Shown: piece after piece, positions 38,891 to 48,973 of the stretch | Layout: every line of letters begins with the position of its first letter | Numbering within the stretch: the first letter of the stretch is position 1 | Source of the DNA: Willaertia magna | Lineage: Eukaryota; Heterolobosea; Eutetramitea; Acrasida; Naegleriidae | NCBI GenBank assembly: GCA_902984215.1 | Contig: CADWAF010002106.1 | Span: forward strand, 62,001-126,000 | Direction of reading: 5' to 3' | Length of the DNA: 64,000 nucleotides | Notes under the pieces: model-generated | Told to the model about the DNA's origin: nothing | What the model saw: only the letters and a program-made list of their open reading frames with translations | Database searches by the model: none | Translations under genes and position numbers: made by a program

Positions 38891-40708
38891 ATGGGTGGGT
38901 CAGCAGAAGAAGACACCAATAGAGATAATGTTGACAGTCATTTTGGGTTAATGAGTGCTCTTAAAATTGAAGAAGATGAAATAAATAGTGAAGAATTTTC
39001 TCATCACTACCTTTTAAATGAAAGTGACCACGAAACTGAATTAAAAGAGGAAGAACTAGAAGAAATGATTAAGTATTTCAAAAATAATGAAATAATTAAT
39101 AACGAATCAATTGAACTATGTAGATTATATTTTAAGACGTACAGTCTTTACCATTTAAAAAAAGATAAAACTTTACAATACTGGAATTTTAAAGACAAAA
39201 TCGTAAAGGAAAATGAAATTATTTATTTAATAGAAGAAGAAAACAATGAATTAAAAAATGATTTTATTATTCATATCCCTCCTTTACAAATTGATTTACA
39301 CGTTCATTGTAAAGTTTTACAAAATGAAAGTAAAGTTTTTGAAAGAATGTTAAATAGCGAAATGATGGAAAGTAAATATAAAGAAATGACATTAGAAGAG
39401 GATATTGAATCTTTTTTAACAATGATTGATTTTATTTATGTTGGTGAATTAGGTACTGTGAAGGATAAATCTACTGATAAAAATTATCAATTAATTAATA
39501 TTTACAATATTATTGATTTATTAAATATTTCTGATTTTTATCAAGTTACCAGTTTATTAGAACAAATTGGGAAAGTAATCCATAAATATGATGCTGTAAT
39601 CATTGCAAACAAATGTTTCCAATTGACAGCTGATACACAACAAATATTATTTCCATATTGTGCAAAAGCAATTACAAAAACTCCAGAAGTAATACATATG
39701 AATCGTATCTTTAAGGAAATTGAAAAGATTGAAAATAAAGGTCAAGAGGAATTAACTCTTCAATTAAAGCACTTGACACAAGCTCTGAAAACTGTATTTT
39801 CACAAGCCAAAGACGTACCCACTCCCCCAGAAGATGATCCCTCCTTATTAACTCCAAAGTTATTGGCCTTATTACCTGTAGAGTTATTGAGACTAATTTT
39901 AAAGGATGAAGAAACATCAATGAAGGAAGAGGTGATAGTAACAATTTTGTTCTTATGGTTAATATTAGATAAGAAAGAAAGATTACAAGAATGGCATAAA
40001 CTATTGATTGAATGTGTAGTTTTATCAACATTAGATGTACCTTCTATTTATTATTGTATTTATTTTCCCATTCAAGATGAGACTTTAGAACAAGGGAATA
40101 ATCTTAAAGATGTTATTATTAAGCTTTTGATTAAACAATCTAACACTAGAGGTTTAGAAAAAGTGTTTGATAACGTTCAACCTTCTCCTCCTAATCGCTT
40201 AGGAATCTCAGAAGAACTTAGAATTTTAATGCTAGGATTAGATAATTCAGGAAAGACTAGTTTATTATATAAATTAAAGTTAGATGAGATGGTTAATACT
40301 CTTCCCACCACTGGATTTAATGTGGAAACTATCGAATATAAAAGAAAAGCAATGATTATGTGGGATGTTGGAGGTCAAGAAAAGATTAGACCATTATGGA
40401 AACGTTATTATACGAATATCAATGCCTTAATATTTGTAGTCAACTCTAATGATAGAGAGAGAATGGATGAAGCAAAAGATGAATTACATAGAATTGCCTC
40501 AAGTGAAGAATTACAAGACATTCCAATTCTAATTTATGCAAATAAACAAGATTTACCGAATGCCTTAAGAGTGGCAGAAATAGCAGATAAACTTGGCTTA
40601 CATGAATTACGAAACAGGGAATGGTTTATTCAACCATCTTGCACTCCTACAGGAGAGGGCCTCTACGAAGGATTAGATTTTATTGTTAAGTACAAGATGA
40701 GAAAATAA
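38891..40708 (+). CDS. BTB(-BACK)-ARF fusion GTPase
   Basis: A 605-residue single-exon protein. The ATG at 38891 is the first; the frame upstream opens only with a TTG codon. Residues ~124-250 look like a BTB/POZ domain ([21 protein letters not shown], then FIYVGEL). Residues ~320-400 are helical and BACK-like ([22 protein letters not shown] ... FLWLILDKK). Residues ~441-605 are a complete ARF-family GTPase: GLDNSGKTS (449-457), TTGFNVE (switch I, from T473), WDVGGQ (491-496), NKQD (551-554) and [14 protein letters not shown]. All nucleotide-binding motifs are intact, including the switch II Gln. The ARF N-terminal amphipathic helix and myristoylation site are absent because the domain is internal. 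BTB proteins commonly bind CUL3 as ubiquitin ligase adaptors, so a GTP-controlled adaptor is a reasonable inference. Confidence 0.85.
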   Translation: MGGSAEEDTNRDNVDSHFGLMSALKIEEDEINSEEFSHHYLLNESDHETELKEEELEEMIKYFKNNEIINNESIELCRLYFKTYSLYHLKKDKTLQYWNFKDKIVKENEIIYLIEEENNELKNDFIIHIPPLQIDLHVHCKVLQNESKVFERMLNSEMMESKYKEMTLEEDIESFLTMIDFIYVGELGTVKDKSTDKNYQLINIYNIIDLLNISDFYQVTSLLEQIGKVIHKYDAVIIANKCFQLTADTQQILFPYCAKAITKTPEVIHMNRIFKEIEKIENKGQEELTLQLKHLTQALKTVFSQAKDVPTPPEDDPSLLTPKLLALLPVELLRLILKDEETSMKEEVIVTILFLWLILDKKERLQEWHKLLIECVVLSTLDVPSIYYCIYFPIQDETLEQGNNLKDVIIKLLIKQSNTRGLEKVFDNVQPSPPNRLGISEELRILMLGLDNSGKTSLLYKLKLDEMVNTLPTTGFNVETIEYKRKAMIMWDVGGQEKIRPLWKRYYTNINALIFVVNSNDRERMDEAKDELHRIASSEELQDIPILIYANKQDLPNALRVAEIADKLGLHELRNREWFIQPSCTPTGEGLYEGLDFIVKYKMRK

Positions 40709-41343
40709 CATCTTGTTATTTTTAGCTCAACAATTGTTTTCAATGGTTATTATTATTTAAAAAATATTGATGTATGAATTAATAAAAAAGAAATTAAATA
40801 AAAATAAAAAATTAATTTATTTTAACATAATAACAAAAATATAAATAATATTAAAATATGATTTTTTATTAATTAAAATCATAAATGTATATAAAATAAA
40901 TTTATGTATTATATTAAATTTTTGAAAATATAGTAACTTAATGTAAATAATACGTTTACAAAAACTTCATTTTTTATTTATGTATTATAACATTTTTAAT
41001 TTAAATTTTTTTTATTTATTTATTACTTTTCAATAGCCAATTTTAATAATTATTTTATTAATAAATAAATTAATATCCCTTCCTCTCTAAAGTGGATTAA
41101 AAAGTTAATTTGACATCTTTTTAGAAACAACACTTTTTAAAATAAACTAACCCAAAAGGAAATATTTAATAACAAAGCAGACAGAGTGAAATTACAATAA
41201 AAACTGTTTGGAAAGAATAGATGTAGGTTTGTTTTTGATTTATTGTCAAATAAGCTTACTTTAAACTGGTTGACCGCAAAACAATTTTCCTGTGATGGCC
41301 ATTTTAATAAAAAATAATTAAAAAAAAAAGCGCAACAAAAAAG
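40709..41343. other. AT-rich intergenic region with perfect inverted repeat
   Basis: These 635 bp follow the BTB-ARF gene and precede the dehydrogenase gene, both on the plus strand. The first ~400 bp are very AT-rich without ORFs. A perfect inverted repeat occurs at 40857-40883 (arms TATGATTTT and AAAATCATA, 9-nt loop). The last ~250 bp are less AT-rich and probably hold the dehydrogenase promoter. No RNA gene is visible. Confidence 0.4.
40857..40883. repeat. Perfect 9-bp inverted repeat
   Basis: Arms TATGATTTT (40857-40865) and AAAATCATA (40875-40883) flank a 9-nt AT loop. It could form a weak hairpin in the 3' flank of the BTB-ARF gene. Function is unknown. Confidence 0.5.
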
Positions 41344-42378
41344 ATGGGAAATTCAGTGAAAAGACTTTTAAGAAAGCCACCTCCAGAAAATTTATCGTAT
41401 CGACAATTCAAAGAAATTAGTAAAACAATAGATTTAAAAGGTAAAACCTTTATTGTTACTGGTAGTAATAGTGGATTAGGATTATCACTTTGTAAATTAT
41501 TAATTGAAAAGAATGGTCATGTCATTGGTACAGTCAGAAATATAAATGAAAAAGGACCACCAACAAAGAAATTAATAGAAGAACATATACAAACACTTGA
41601 AACAAATAAATTCGGAACATTTGAATTAATGGAATTAGAATTAACATCATTAGATAGTGTTGAACAATTTATTAAAGAATTTCAATCAAAAAAACTTCCT
41701 TTACATGCATTAGTAAATAACGCCGGAATGGGATTAAAACCAGAATTTAAAAAAACTCCTGATGGATTTGAGGAGACTTATCAAGTGAATGTTATAAGTC
41801 CTTATTTTCTTACAACTCAATTAGTTCCTTCTCTTAGAAAGGGTTATAATTTTTATGGAGAGCCTTCTAAAGTTTTATTTCTTTCTTCTAAAGTACATCA
41901 TCAACCAAGAGATGAAACCTTTTTATTAGAAGGAAAGTGGAATGAACCAGAAGAATATCAACCAAATAAACAATATTCATATAGTAAATTGGCTGTAGTT
42001 TTAATAATGCTAGAATTAACAGAAAGATTAGGAAGACATAATATTAATGTTAATGCATTAGATCCAAGTGGTTCTTTTTCTATAAAGACAAATCTTTTTA
42101 GAAATATTTCACAAGATTTTCAAAACTCTAAATTTATGAATATACTGGGGTCTATAACTAAACTTGCTTTTCCTGATAGGTCTGCTAGCTATGCCTTAAA
42201 TATTTTAGCAAATCCTGACCATGAATATACTACAGGTGAATATTTTACGAGAATGAATATTAGATTACCAAGTAGAATAGCAAATAATGAAGAACTTTGT
42301 ATTAAAATTGCTGACCAAACTGAGTATTGTATTTATCAACATTATAAGAAAAAATTGGAAAATAACACTGCAAAATAA
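41344..42378 (+). CDS. Short-chain dehydrogenase/reductase, N-myristoylation-type
   Basis: A 344-residue classical SDR resembling retinol dehydrogenase/WW-oxidoreductase-like enzymes. Motifs: TGSNSGLG (39-46, dinucleotide binding), NNAG (125-128), catalytic Ser at 181/182 (FLSS) and YSYSK (Tyr211-Lys215). The catalytic set is complete. The preceding position of the binding motif (RN after GTV) hints at NADP preference, which is inference. The N-terminus MGNSVKRL fits the N-myristoylation consensus (Gly2, Ser4, basic residue after), so the enzyme is probably lipid-anchored to a membrane rather than a transmembrane protein. Substrate unknown: lipid-derived carbonyls or sterols are possible. The upstream region carries a long A-rich leader. 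Confidence 0.9.
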   Translation: MGNSVKRLLRKPPPENLSYRQFKEISKTIDLKGKTFIVTGSNSGLGLSLCKLLIEKNGHVIGTVRNINEKGPPTKKLIEEHIQTLETNKFGTFELMELELTSLDSVEQFIKEFQSKKLPLHALVNNAGMGLKPEFKKTPDGFEETYQVNVISPYFLTTQLVPSLRKGYNFYGEPSKVLFLSSKVHHQPRDETFLLEGKWNEPEEYQPNKQYSYSKLAVVLIMLELTERLGRHNINVNALDPSGSFSIKTNLFRNISQDFQNSKFMNILGSITKLAFPDRSASYALNILANPDHEYTTGEYFTRMNIRLPSRIANNEELCIKIADQTEYCIYQHYKKKLENNTAK

Positions 42379-42496
42379 ATTATTTATTTGAAGTCATTTG
42401 ACAGAGGGGCGTAACCATCATTACTGGATTTTCCCTCCATTTGTAAACGGAATGGTTCGTTTAAAAAGACAAAAAAATTAGTGGACACTATTAAAG

Positions 42497-45400
42497 ATGG
42501 ATCCCTTTAGCTTAAATGATTCAAGGGAGTTAAACGTTTCCGAGATGGTAGGTTTTAAGTTTTAAAACAAGGTATTTATCATGATTTAGAAACAACTTTT
42601 AAAGACTGAAAAAGAAAGAAATTATGCAGCACAAAGAATGTTAAAGGATGCAAAAGAAACAATAGAAAGTCTACGAAAAAGACAAGACTCTACCTTAAGT
42701 ATTAACGAGTAAGTAGTAATATCTTATCATGTTCCTTATTATTTGTAGTAGCAGTTTTAGCCCAATATCGAGGCATTCTAGGAGTGTTCTCTCTGAAAGT
42801 ACTTTTGACGGTGAGGAAAGTATGCAAATGATACAACAACAACTAAATTTAATTACTGGTCAATTACAAAATATTGGGAGCGCTTCACAACAAGCACAAT
42901 TCAAACTCTTAAAAGAAAGAAACGCCAAAATGGAGGAAGAATTGAAAGAATTAAAGCAATTATTAAATGAGAAAGATTTGACAGCCTTAGATGGTAATTT
43001 AATTGAATTGCAAAATGAAAATAAGGAATTAAAAAAAGAGAAAGAATTGTTAAGAGGGGAAATAATAAAATTAGAAACTAAAATTGAAGAATTAAATAGA
43101 GAGAGGTCTGTACTTTTAGATAAAATGGAAGACGAACGAATGAGTAATCAAAAATCAAGTTTAGAGAAAATGTTTATGCTAAAGAAAGAAAATGAGCAAT
43201 TACTTCAAAATAAGGTCGACTTGGAGACTAAGCTAAGCCTACTCAAAAAAGAAAATACTAATTTGCTTGAATCAACAAAACAAAAGCATGAAAATCAAAT
43301 TACTGAGCTTAAGATTCAAATGGAACAGAGTTTAGAAAGACAAAAAAAAGAATACGAAAATACATTAAATTTATTAATGAATGAAAAGAATCTTATTGCT
43401 TCTAGATTTAACGAAGAAAGAAAAATGCTAACTGATCAGATGAGTACAGAAAAAAGACAAAAGGAAATATTTCAGGATCAGTATGAAAAATTGGTGAATG
43501 AAAATCAACAATTAACCAAAAAGATAATGAATGAAAGTGTAGTCACTAAAAATGTAGATAAACTTGACTCTTCTTACAAAAAAGAAATAGCTAAGGTTCA
43601 TAAAGAGCATTTAGAGAAATTAGAGCAATTGAAATCCCTTATAAAAAATTCAGATAATTCTAAAGAAGATGATATTAAGTTGATTAAGGAATCATTAGCA
43701 CAAGAGATTATGAGAATGAATAAATACTTTGAGGAAGGAAATCGATACACAAGAACTGAGGAAGAAGTACAGAGCTTAAAGAGTTATTGTACTCATCTAG
43801 AGCATGAAATTTCTACATTGAACGAACAAAATAAGTTACTTAATTCTAAAATTAAAGATTTGACAAAGGCACTTATGGACGGTACATCTCCTCCTTTAGG
43901 TGAGGAATTTAAACATAAGAAACAGGTTTCTTTCCAACTGGGAAGTATAGATGAGCTCTATGACAACGCAGAAGACATAGATTTGGATATCAGTTTAAAC
44001 CAATCCATCAGTAACCAACAGTCTTTTGACGAACAGATGGAGCTATTAAGTAAAAAGATGGAAGAAATATTAAAGGATAGTGAAGTCAAGATAGAACAAT
44101 TTATTTCTAACTTGACTGCCTCAAACACTCATTCTGTAATTGATTTACACAAACGACACACGCATATCAAAAAAGTGCTGCAAATGGAGTACTGGACAGC
44201 CATAAGGAGACTAAGATTCAAACCTAACAGTTCAATTATGTTTGTCCCAAGGGCAAGGAAGATGTTCCTTAATGCTGTTGATAGAGTTGACGTTGCCTTT
44301 ATGTCACTTCTGTCCACTCTTTCCATGCTTGATGACCCAAAGGAAGTTTCTAACAAAGAAATAGAGAAATTATATACTCTTGAAATGAATAGAACAAAAC
44401 TTATTACAACTATGTCTGACTCTATTGAAAAGGAAATAACCTCCAAATATGATATGGATATTCATGTGGCAAAAGAAGACATCAAGGAACAAGAAAACCA
44501 ACTTAACGTGCTAATGGAGGCAATTCACAAGTTAGGGAAGGTTAAATCAAACACAAAGCAATTAGCTGAAGATGAGATATACAATAAGTGTCTAAGCCAA
44601 TTGGAAGCATTACAAAGAGAAGAGAAAATTAATATTCGTAAAAAAATTTATAAGGTAATAAGTACTTTAACTATTGAAAATGGAGTTAATATCTCTAATG
44701 TAATAGAACTGATGTTATTAAGAGAAGAGCAGGTAACGAAGCTTTTGGATGCATATTCTGATATACTGTCAAAGAAAACAACTTCACACATCAATAATGA
44801 TAATAATTTTGTCACAGATAAAATATCTACCGATTCTAGATTGGTTGACAAACTGCACAAGAGAGTAAAAGAGATATGCCAAGCCATTGGAGAGGATTTT
44901 GGAAATTTAGATAAAGACATGTCAAGCCTTTTAGAAAAACTGAAACTGGTTCCAAATAGGTTAATGAAAAAAGAAAGTGCCACAATAACTAATTTTGAAG
45001 AGCTAGATAATAATTTAAGAAAAAAACCTGTTCCATTGAAAAAGTGGCTGGAGAATTCTGGAGAAGATAAAGAGGAGAATTTAGGTGTTGCTAACAAACT
45101 ATTGGACTTGGATGCCTCACCTATAAGAAGCAGAAGCCCTCCTAAAAAGAGAAATATTGACCCTATTTTAAATTTTGAATATAATCCGTTGGAAGAAGAG
45201 AAAGACTTAATAGACTTTGAAGAAAAAGATGGATTGCTAATTGACTCTCCATTAAAAAGAAAACTTGAGGGAAGATATAAAGCGCTATTAACGGTTTTGA
45301 AAGATGATCTCCTAAAAGTAAAAAGTTTCAGTGATGTGGTACCTAAAGTAAGGAGTCTTTTGCACCACAATACACAAATGTACTCCTTTATTCTAACCTT

Positions 45401-45887
45401 ATTGAATAGCAATGAGCCTCTCCGTAAATTTGGTTTCTTTGTATTAGACAATTCTTCTGAAAAAGTCATTGATCTAGATCAACTTTATTCAGATATAATT
45501 TGGTACAGAAAATTTTATGCTTGTGTGAAGAGAGAAGTGTCGGTAGCCGGACGAGAGGATCAAACTGAGCTGTATTACAAATTGAAAGGAATTATTAGAG
45601 AATTAAAAGAAAAACCAAAAGTAATTAGTGGCAGCAGTGAAGCCTCACATGAAAAAGAAATAATAATCAAATTGAGAAAGATATTAAATGTTCAATATAG
45701 CCATGAAATTATTGATCAATGTGAAAGGATGGTGGCTCAACTAAGAAAATATATTACAATATTCCCTAAGTTTCAAAATCTCATTAACGAGTTGTGCATT
45801 GGGTTGAATGTAACTAGAATAGAGGACGTAATCCCTAGTGTTAAGAGGCTTATTAAAATCTCTAAAAATGTAAATCTACTACTTTAA
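42497..45887 (+). CDS. Large coiled-coil protein
   Basis: Three exons, 42497-42547 (17 codons), 42590-42708 and 42749-45887, with introns of 42 and 40 nt; 1102 residues. Splicing makes one continuous frame, including SINDSSFSPISRH across the second junction. Exon 2 already begins the coiled coil. Residues ~75-450 are an almost unbroken Lys/Glu/Leu/Gln-rich coiled coil (for example KELKKEKELLRGEIIKLETK). The central part (~460-720) is helical with less regular heptads. A disordered Pro/Ser region (~820-860) contains IRSRSPPKKR, a likely nuclear-localisation or phosphorylation site. The C-terminal ~200 residues are helical and globular-looking. I do not recognise the family; a structural role at a cytoskeletal, basal-body or nuclear structure is possible. 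It ends 25 bp from the convergent U-box gene. Confidence 0.85.
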
Positions 45888-45912
45888 AACATGCATTAAA
45901 TTAAGTGTTTGT

Positions 45913-46672
45913 TTATTTGTTAACTCCTTTGTTTTTATTAAATAATAATTGTTCTTGAAGAGCTATTCTTCTGTTTAGACATTCCACCTTTTCTTTCAAT
46001 TCCTTAGTAACTTCTTGTTGATATTGTAAACACCTTATTACAACAACGGTTTGTTCAGTTAATTTATTTTGGTTCATTTTAATATATAAATTAAAATATT
46101 TCCCAATGAGATTTAATTCTAAATATTCTTCTAATAATTTTCTTTCAAATTCTTCATCGTTTTTGTTTAATTCATAAATTTCTTCTAAATATTTGATATC
46201 TTTTGTGCTTTTGTATAAATATTTATAGACTGTCACCAGTTCTTCTTGTAATTCATCGTAGCCTTTAATGCATTTTACAACTTTATTTAAATTATTTGCC
46301 TTACTTAAGTCAACTTCTTCGAGAAGGTTTCCAATAAATCGTTTTTATCATAATTTGTACTGTTATATAATATTGTTAAATATTCTAATCTGTTTTTATC
46401 TGTGTTTAAAATGTTATTAATTAAATTGTTATCTATATTAGCGTTGTTTAAGTCACAATATTTAGTAAATGTTTCTTTTAATAAATTATGATCTTTTTTG
46501 CATTCAATTAATAAATTTAACAATTCAAAATAATACTTTTGTAAATTTTTGTTATTTTTTAACACAGAAATTACAAACTCCTTTCAAATGAATGACCACT
46601 GGCTAAGATAATTGGGTCATTCATTAATTGTTGTGTAATGGGACAAATAAATTTATTTAATCTGTTTTTCAT
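45913..46672 (-). pseudogene. Frame-broken U-box gene with helical C-terminal region
   Basis: Three minus-strand reading-frame pieces lie end to end. The first (46672-46571) encodes the first half of a U-box, FICPITQQLMNDPIILASGH followed by SFERS, then hits TAA. The second frame (about 46577-46305) and the third (about 46325-45913) encode charged helical repeats ending in a coiled-coil-like segment (ELKEKVECLNRRIALQEQLL). No GT..AG pair in the right phase joins first to second or second to third, so two frameshifts are needed. The second half of the U-box is not recognisable in any frame. The open frame of the first piece continues upstream to about 46790, so the true 5' end is unresolved. 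Either the gene is decaying or the sequence has indel errors in A/T runs. U-box proteins are E3 ubiquitin ligases. Confidence 0.55.
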
Positions 46673-46886
46673 TGTTTGAATTTGTTTTTCTACTGCCTCC
46701 TTATTAAAATTAGGTGCTTCTGCCCCAATAGACAAAGAAGATGAGCAAGAAGATTTTTTGAAAATAATTTTTGCATTTGAGATAAAACAACAATTAAGAA
46801 AAATAAAATTGCAATAAAATTTTCACTTCTAGAACAGAAGGATCTGCTAAAATAGTTCATTTGAATGAATTAACTTAATAATTTAT

Positions 46887-48547
46887 TTAATTTTCTGTAG
46901 TAGGTGTTGTTGGTTGTTGTTGTTGATTTTCTTCATACTTTTTCATTAAAACTTCTAATTTTTCTGTGCATTCCTCAGCAGAAGGTCTTTCCATTGGATT
47001 AACACGTAACAAAGAAACAACAAATTGAATTAAATCATCATATTTTCCATAAACTCTTTTCATGTCATCTGTAATCTTTTCAACATATTTTTCAAAATTA
47101 GTTAATGCTTTAGCGCTATGAGCAAAACCTTTAACACCACAATTTAAAGTAATTAATTCATAACACATTACACCAAAACTCCATATATCAGCAGAGAAAG
47201 TATAACCATTTAATTGTTGTGATGCTTGATTGGCAGATGATATTTCAGGAGCGACATAATTAACAGTTCCTAATAAAGTATAAGCCATAGATTTTTCACT
47301 AATAGATCTACTAAAACCAAAATCACCTAACTTTACAACATTATAATGATCAGTTAAAAATACATTTTTATGTTTTAAATCTCTGTGTATAATCCTTTTA
47401 GAATGTAAATGTTCAATTGCTTTAGATATTTGTAATAAATAACTACAAATTCTAGGAACTGAAAAGAATTTCTTTTGTTGTCTTCTTTTTAAAATTAAAT
47501 TATCTAAATCTCCATCTTTATAGAATGGCATTACAAAACAAACATTAAATTTTAATTCTTTTGTAATTTCATCTTCAACAAACTCTAAAAACATATCATC
47601 ATATGAAACTAAATTTTCATGTTTTAAATTACGAATATACCATACTTCTTGTATTGCTTGATTAGCTTCAATATCTGAATCACATTTAATCTTTTTTAAT
47701 GCTTTATAATTCATTATATTTTGATTATTATTTTGTAATGCTAATTGATTATTTTTATCTTCTAAATCAATTACTTTGTAAACTGTTCCAAATCCACCCT
47801 TCTCTAATTTTTGTATCATTTTATATTGTTGTATCTTTTTTAATTTCTTTCTAGTTTCTGTTGAAACATCTATTGAATTATTAGCTGTTTTATATCTTTG
47901 TACATCACTAACTGTTAATGTTGGAATACTTAATGATAATCTATTATTGTTATTGCTATCTCTTGAAATTCCAAAATGATGTGGAATTACTTTTAAAATA
48001 ATTTTACCTCTTTCAACACCTAATAAAGGTAAATTATATTCTATACATTCTCCATCTATTAAATTATTTAATGGAATATTAGTAGCTCCCCTAATAATAT
48101 TATTATTTTAAACAGCTGTCAATCAATAAATACTTACATAAAAGAATCTATTCCAGCAACACCAAATACATTTCCTTTATGCCAAACTTGTATAGCAATA
48201 GTTTCTTCAATTTTACCCTTCTCCTTTTCCGATGGTGTAATTTCAAATTCAAATACTTCATTAAATATTGGATCTAATGAATTTTTAATGACATTTGATT
48301 GTAATTTCTTTTGTTGAGCGATAAATGCATCATGACAACAAGATAAAACTAAATATGGATTACTTGTGGCTTTATCTACTTTTCTAATTGGAAGTAATTC
48401 ACATTTTTCAATTAAAATTTCAATATATGGTCTATTATTTAATTCTTGTTTATTTTTATTTGATTTATTATTAAATAATGATTTTCTTGGAAATGAAGAC
48501 CAATCTTGTTTATTTTCGTTATTGTTTTGTTGTTGTTGATTCGACAT
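46887..48547 (-). CDS. C2-domain protein kinase
   Basis: Two exons, 48547-48138 and 48090-46887, with a 47-nt phase-2 intron that interrupts the C2 domain; 537 residues. Residues ~40-190 are a C2 domain (RPYIEILIEKCELLP, ATSNPYLVL, SLDPIFNEVFEFEI, then NIPLNNLIDG after the splice). The kinase domain follows at ~225-500: GGFGTV (235-240), ALKKI (Lys269), HRDLKHKN (HRD 372-374), DFGFSRS (393-399), GTVNYVAPE and ADIWSFGVMCYEL. The catalytic-loop Pro after HRDLK is replaced by His; all essential residues remain. C2 domains bind phospholipids, often with Ca2+, so membrane recruitment of the kinase is likely. This order, C2 then a NEK-like kinase without a PKC-type C1 domain, is uncommon. The tail is Gln/Thr-rich. 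Confidence 0.9.
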
Positions 48548-48973
48548 TTTCTTTTTTTTTAAAGAAAAAATAGCAAATTATTTCAATACGTCGCACTAGA
48601 GATGTCAACAGCAATTTGGTAAAATGTTCTTGTTAATTGATGGTAAAATACAAAGGTAAACTGTTCCGATGTAATGTTGAATACATTTGGTTTTAATAGA
48701 AAAGAGTTTTTTTCATATGCTTTCATTTGTCAAGTTGGTTTTAATACAATTATTGTAAACTTTATTTACTAGCAGAGCATCTCTGCATATATATTAAATA
48801 CAGTATTTACAGAGCCCTTACCTTAACTTGTCGCAGAATTCCACATGGCAAAAAACACAGAATTCTGTGACTTTCGTAATGAAAGAGCACTTGCCAGTAA
48901 TTGAATGGAGGTATAAAAGTGTATTATCAAAACTAAATGGATTGTCATTTGAAAAAAACAAAGCAACACAGAG
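48548..48973. promoter_or_regulatory. Divergent promoter with palindromes and TATA box upstream of surface protein
   Basis: This 426-bp region separates the C2-kinase and surface-protein start codons. Towards the surface gene it holds GCAGAG-CAT-CTCTGC (48772-48786), two copies of CAGAATTC 24 bp apart (48834-48841 and 48858-48865), and TATAAAAG at 48912-48919, 62 bp before the ATG. The second CAGAATTC lies inside a 14-bp perfect palindrome, CACAGAATTCTGTG (48856-48869). The arrangement looks like a transcription-factor-controlled promoter; the binding proteins are unknown. Confidence 0.5.
48912..48919 (+). promoter_or_regulatory. TATA box of surface-protein gene
   Basis: TATAAAAG, a canonical TATA box, sits 62 bp before the start codon and 43 bp after the 14-bp palindrome. 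The match is good, but activity is inferred from position only. Confidence 0.45.
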
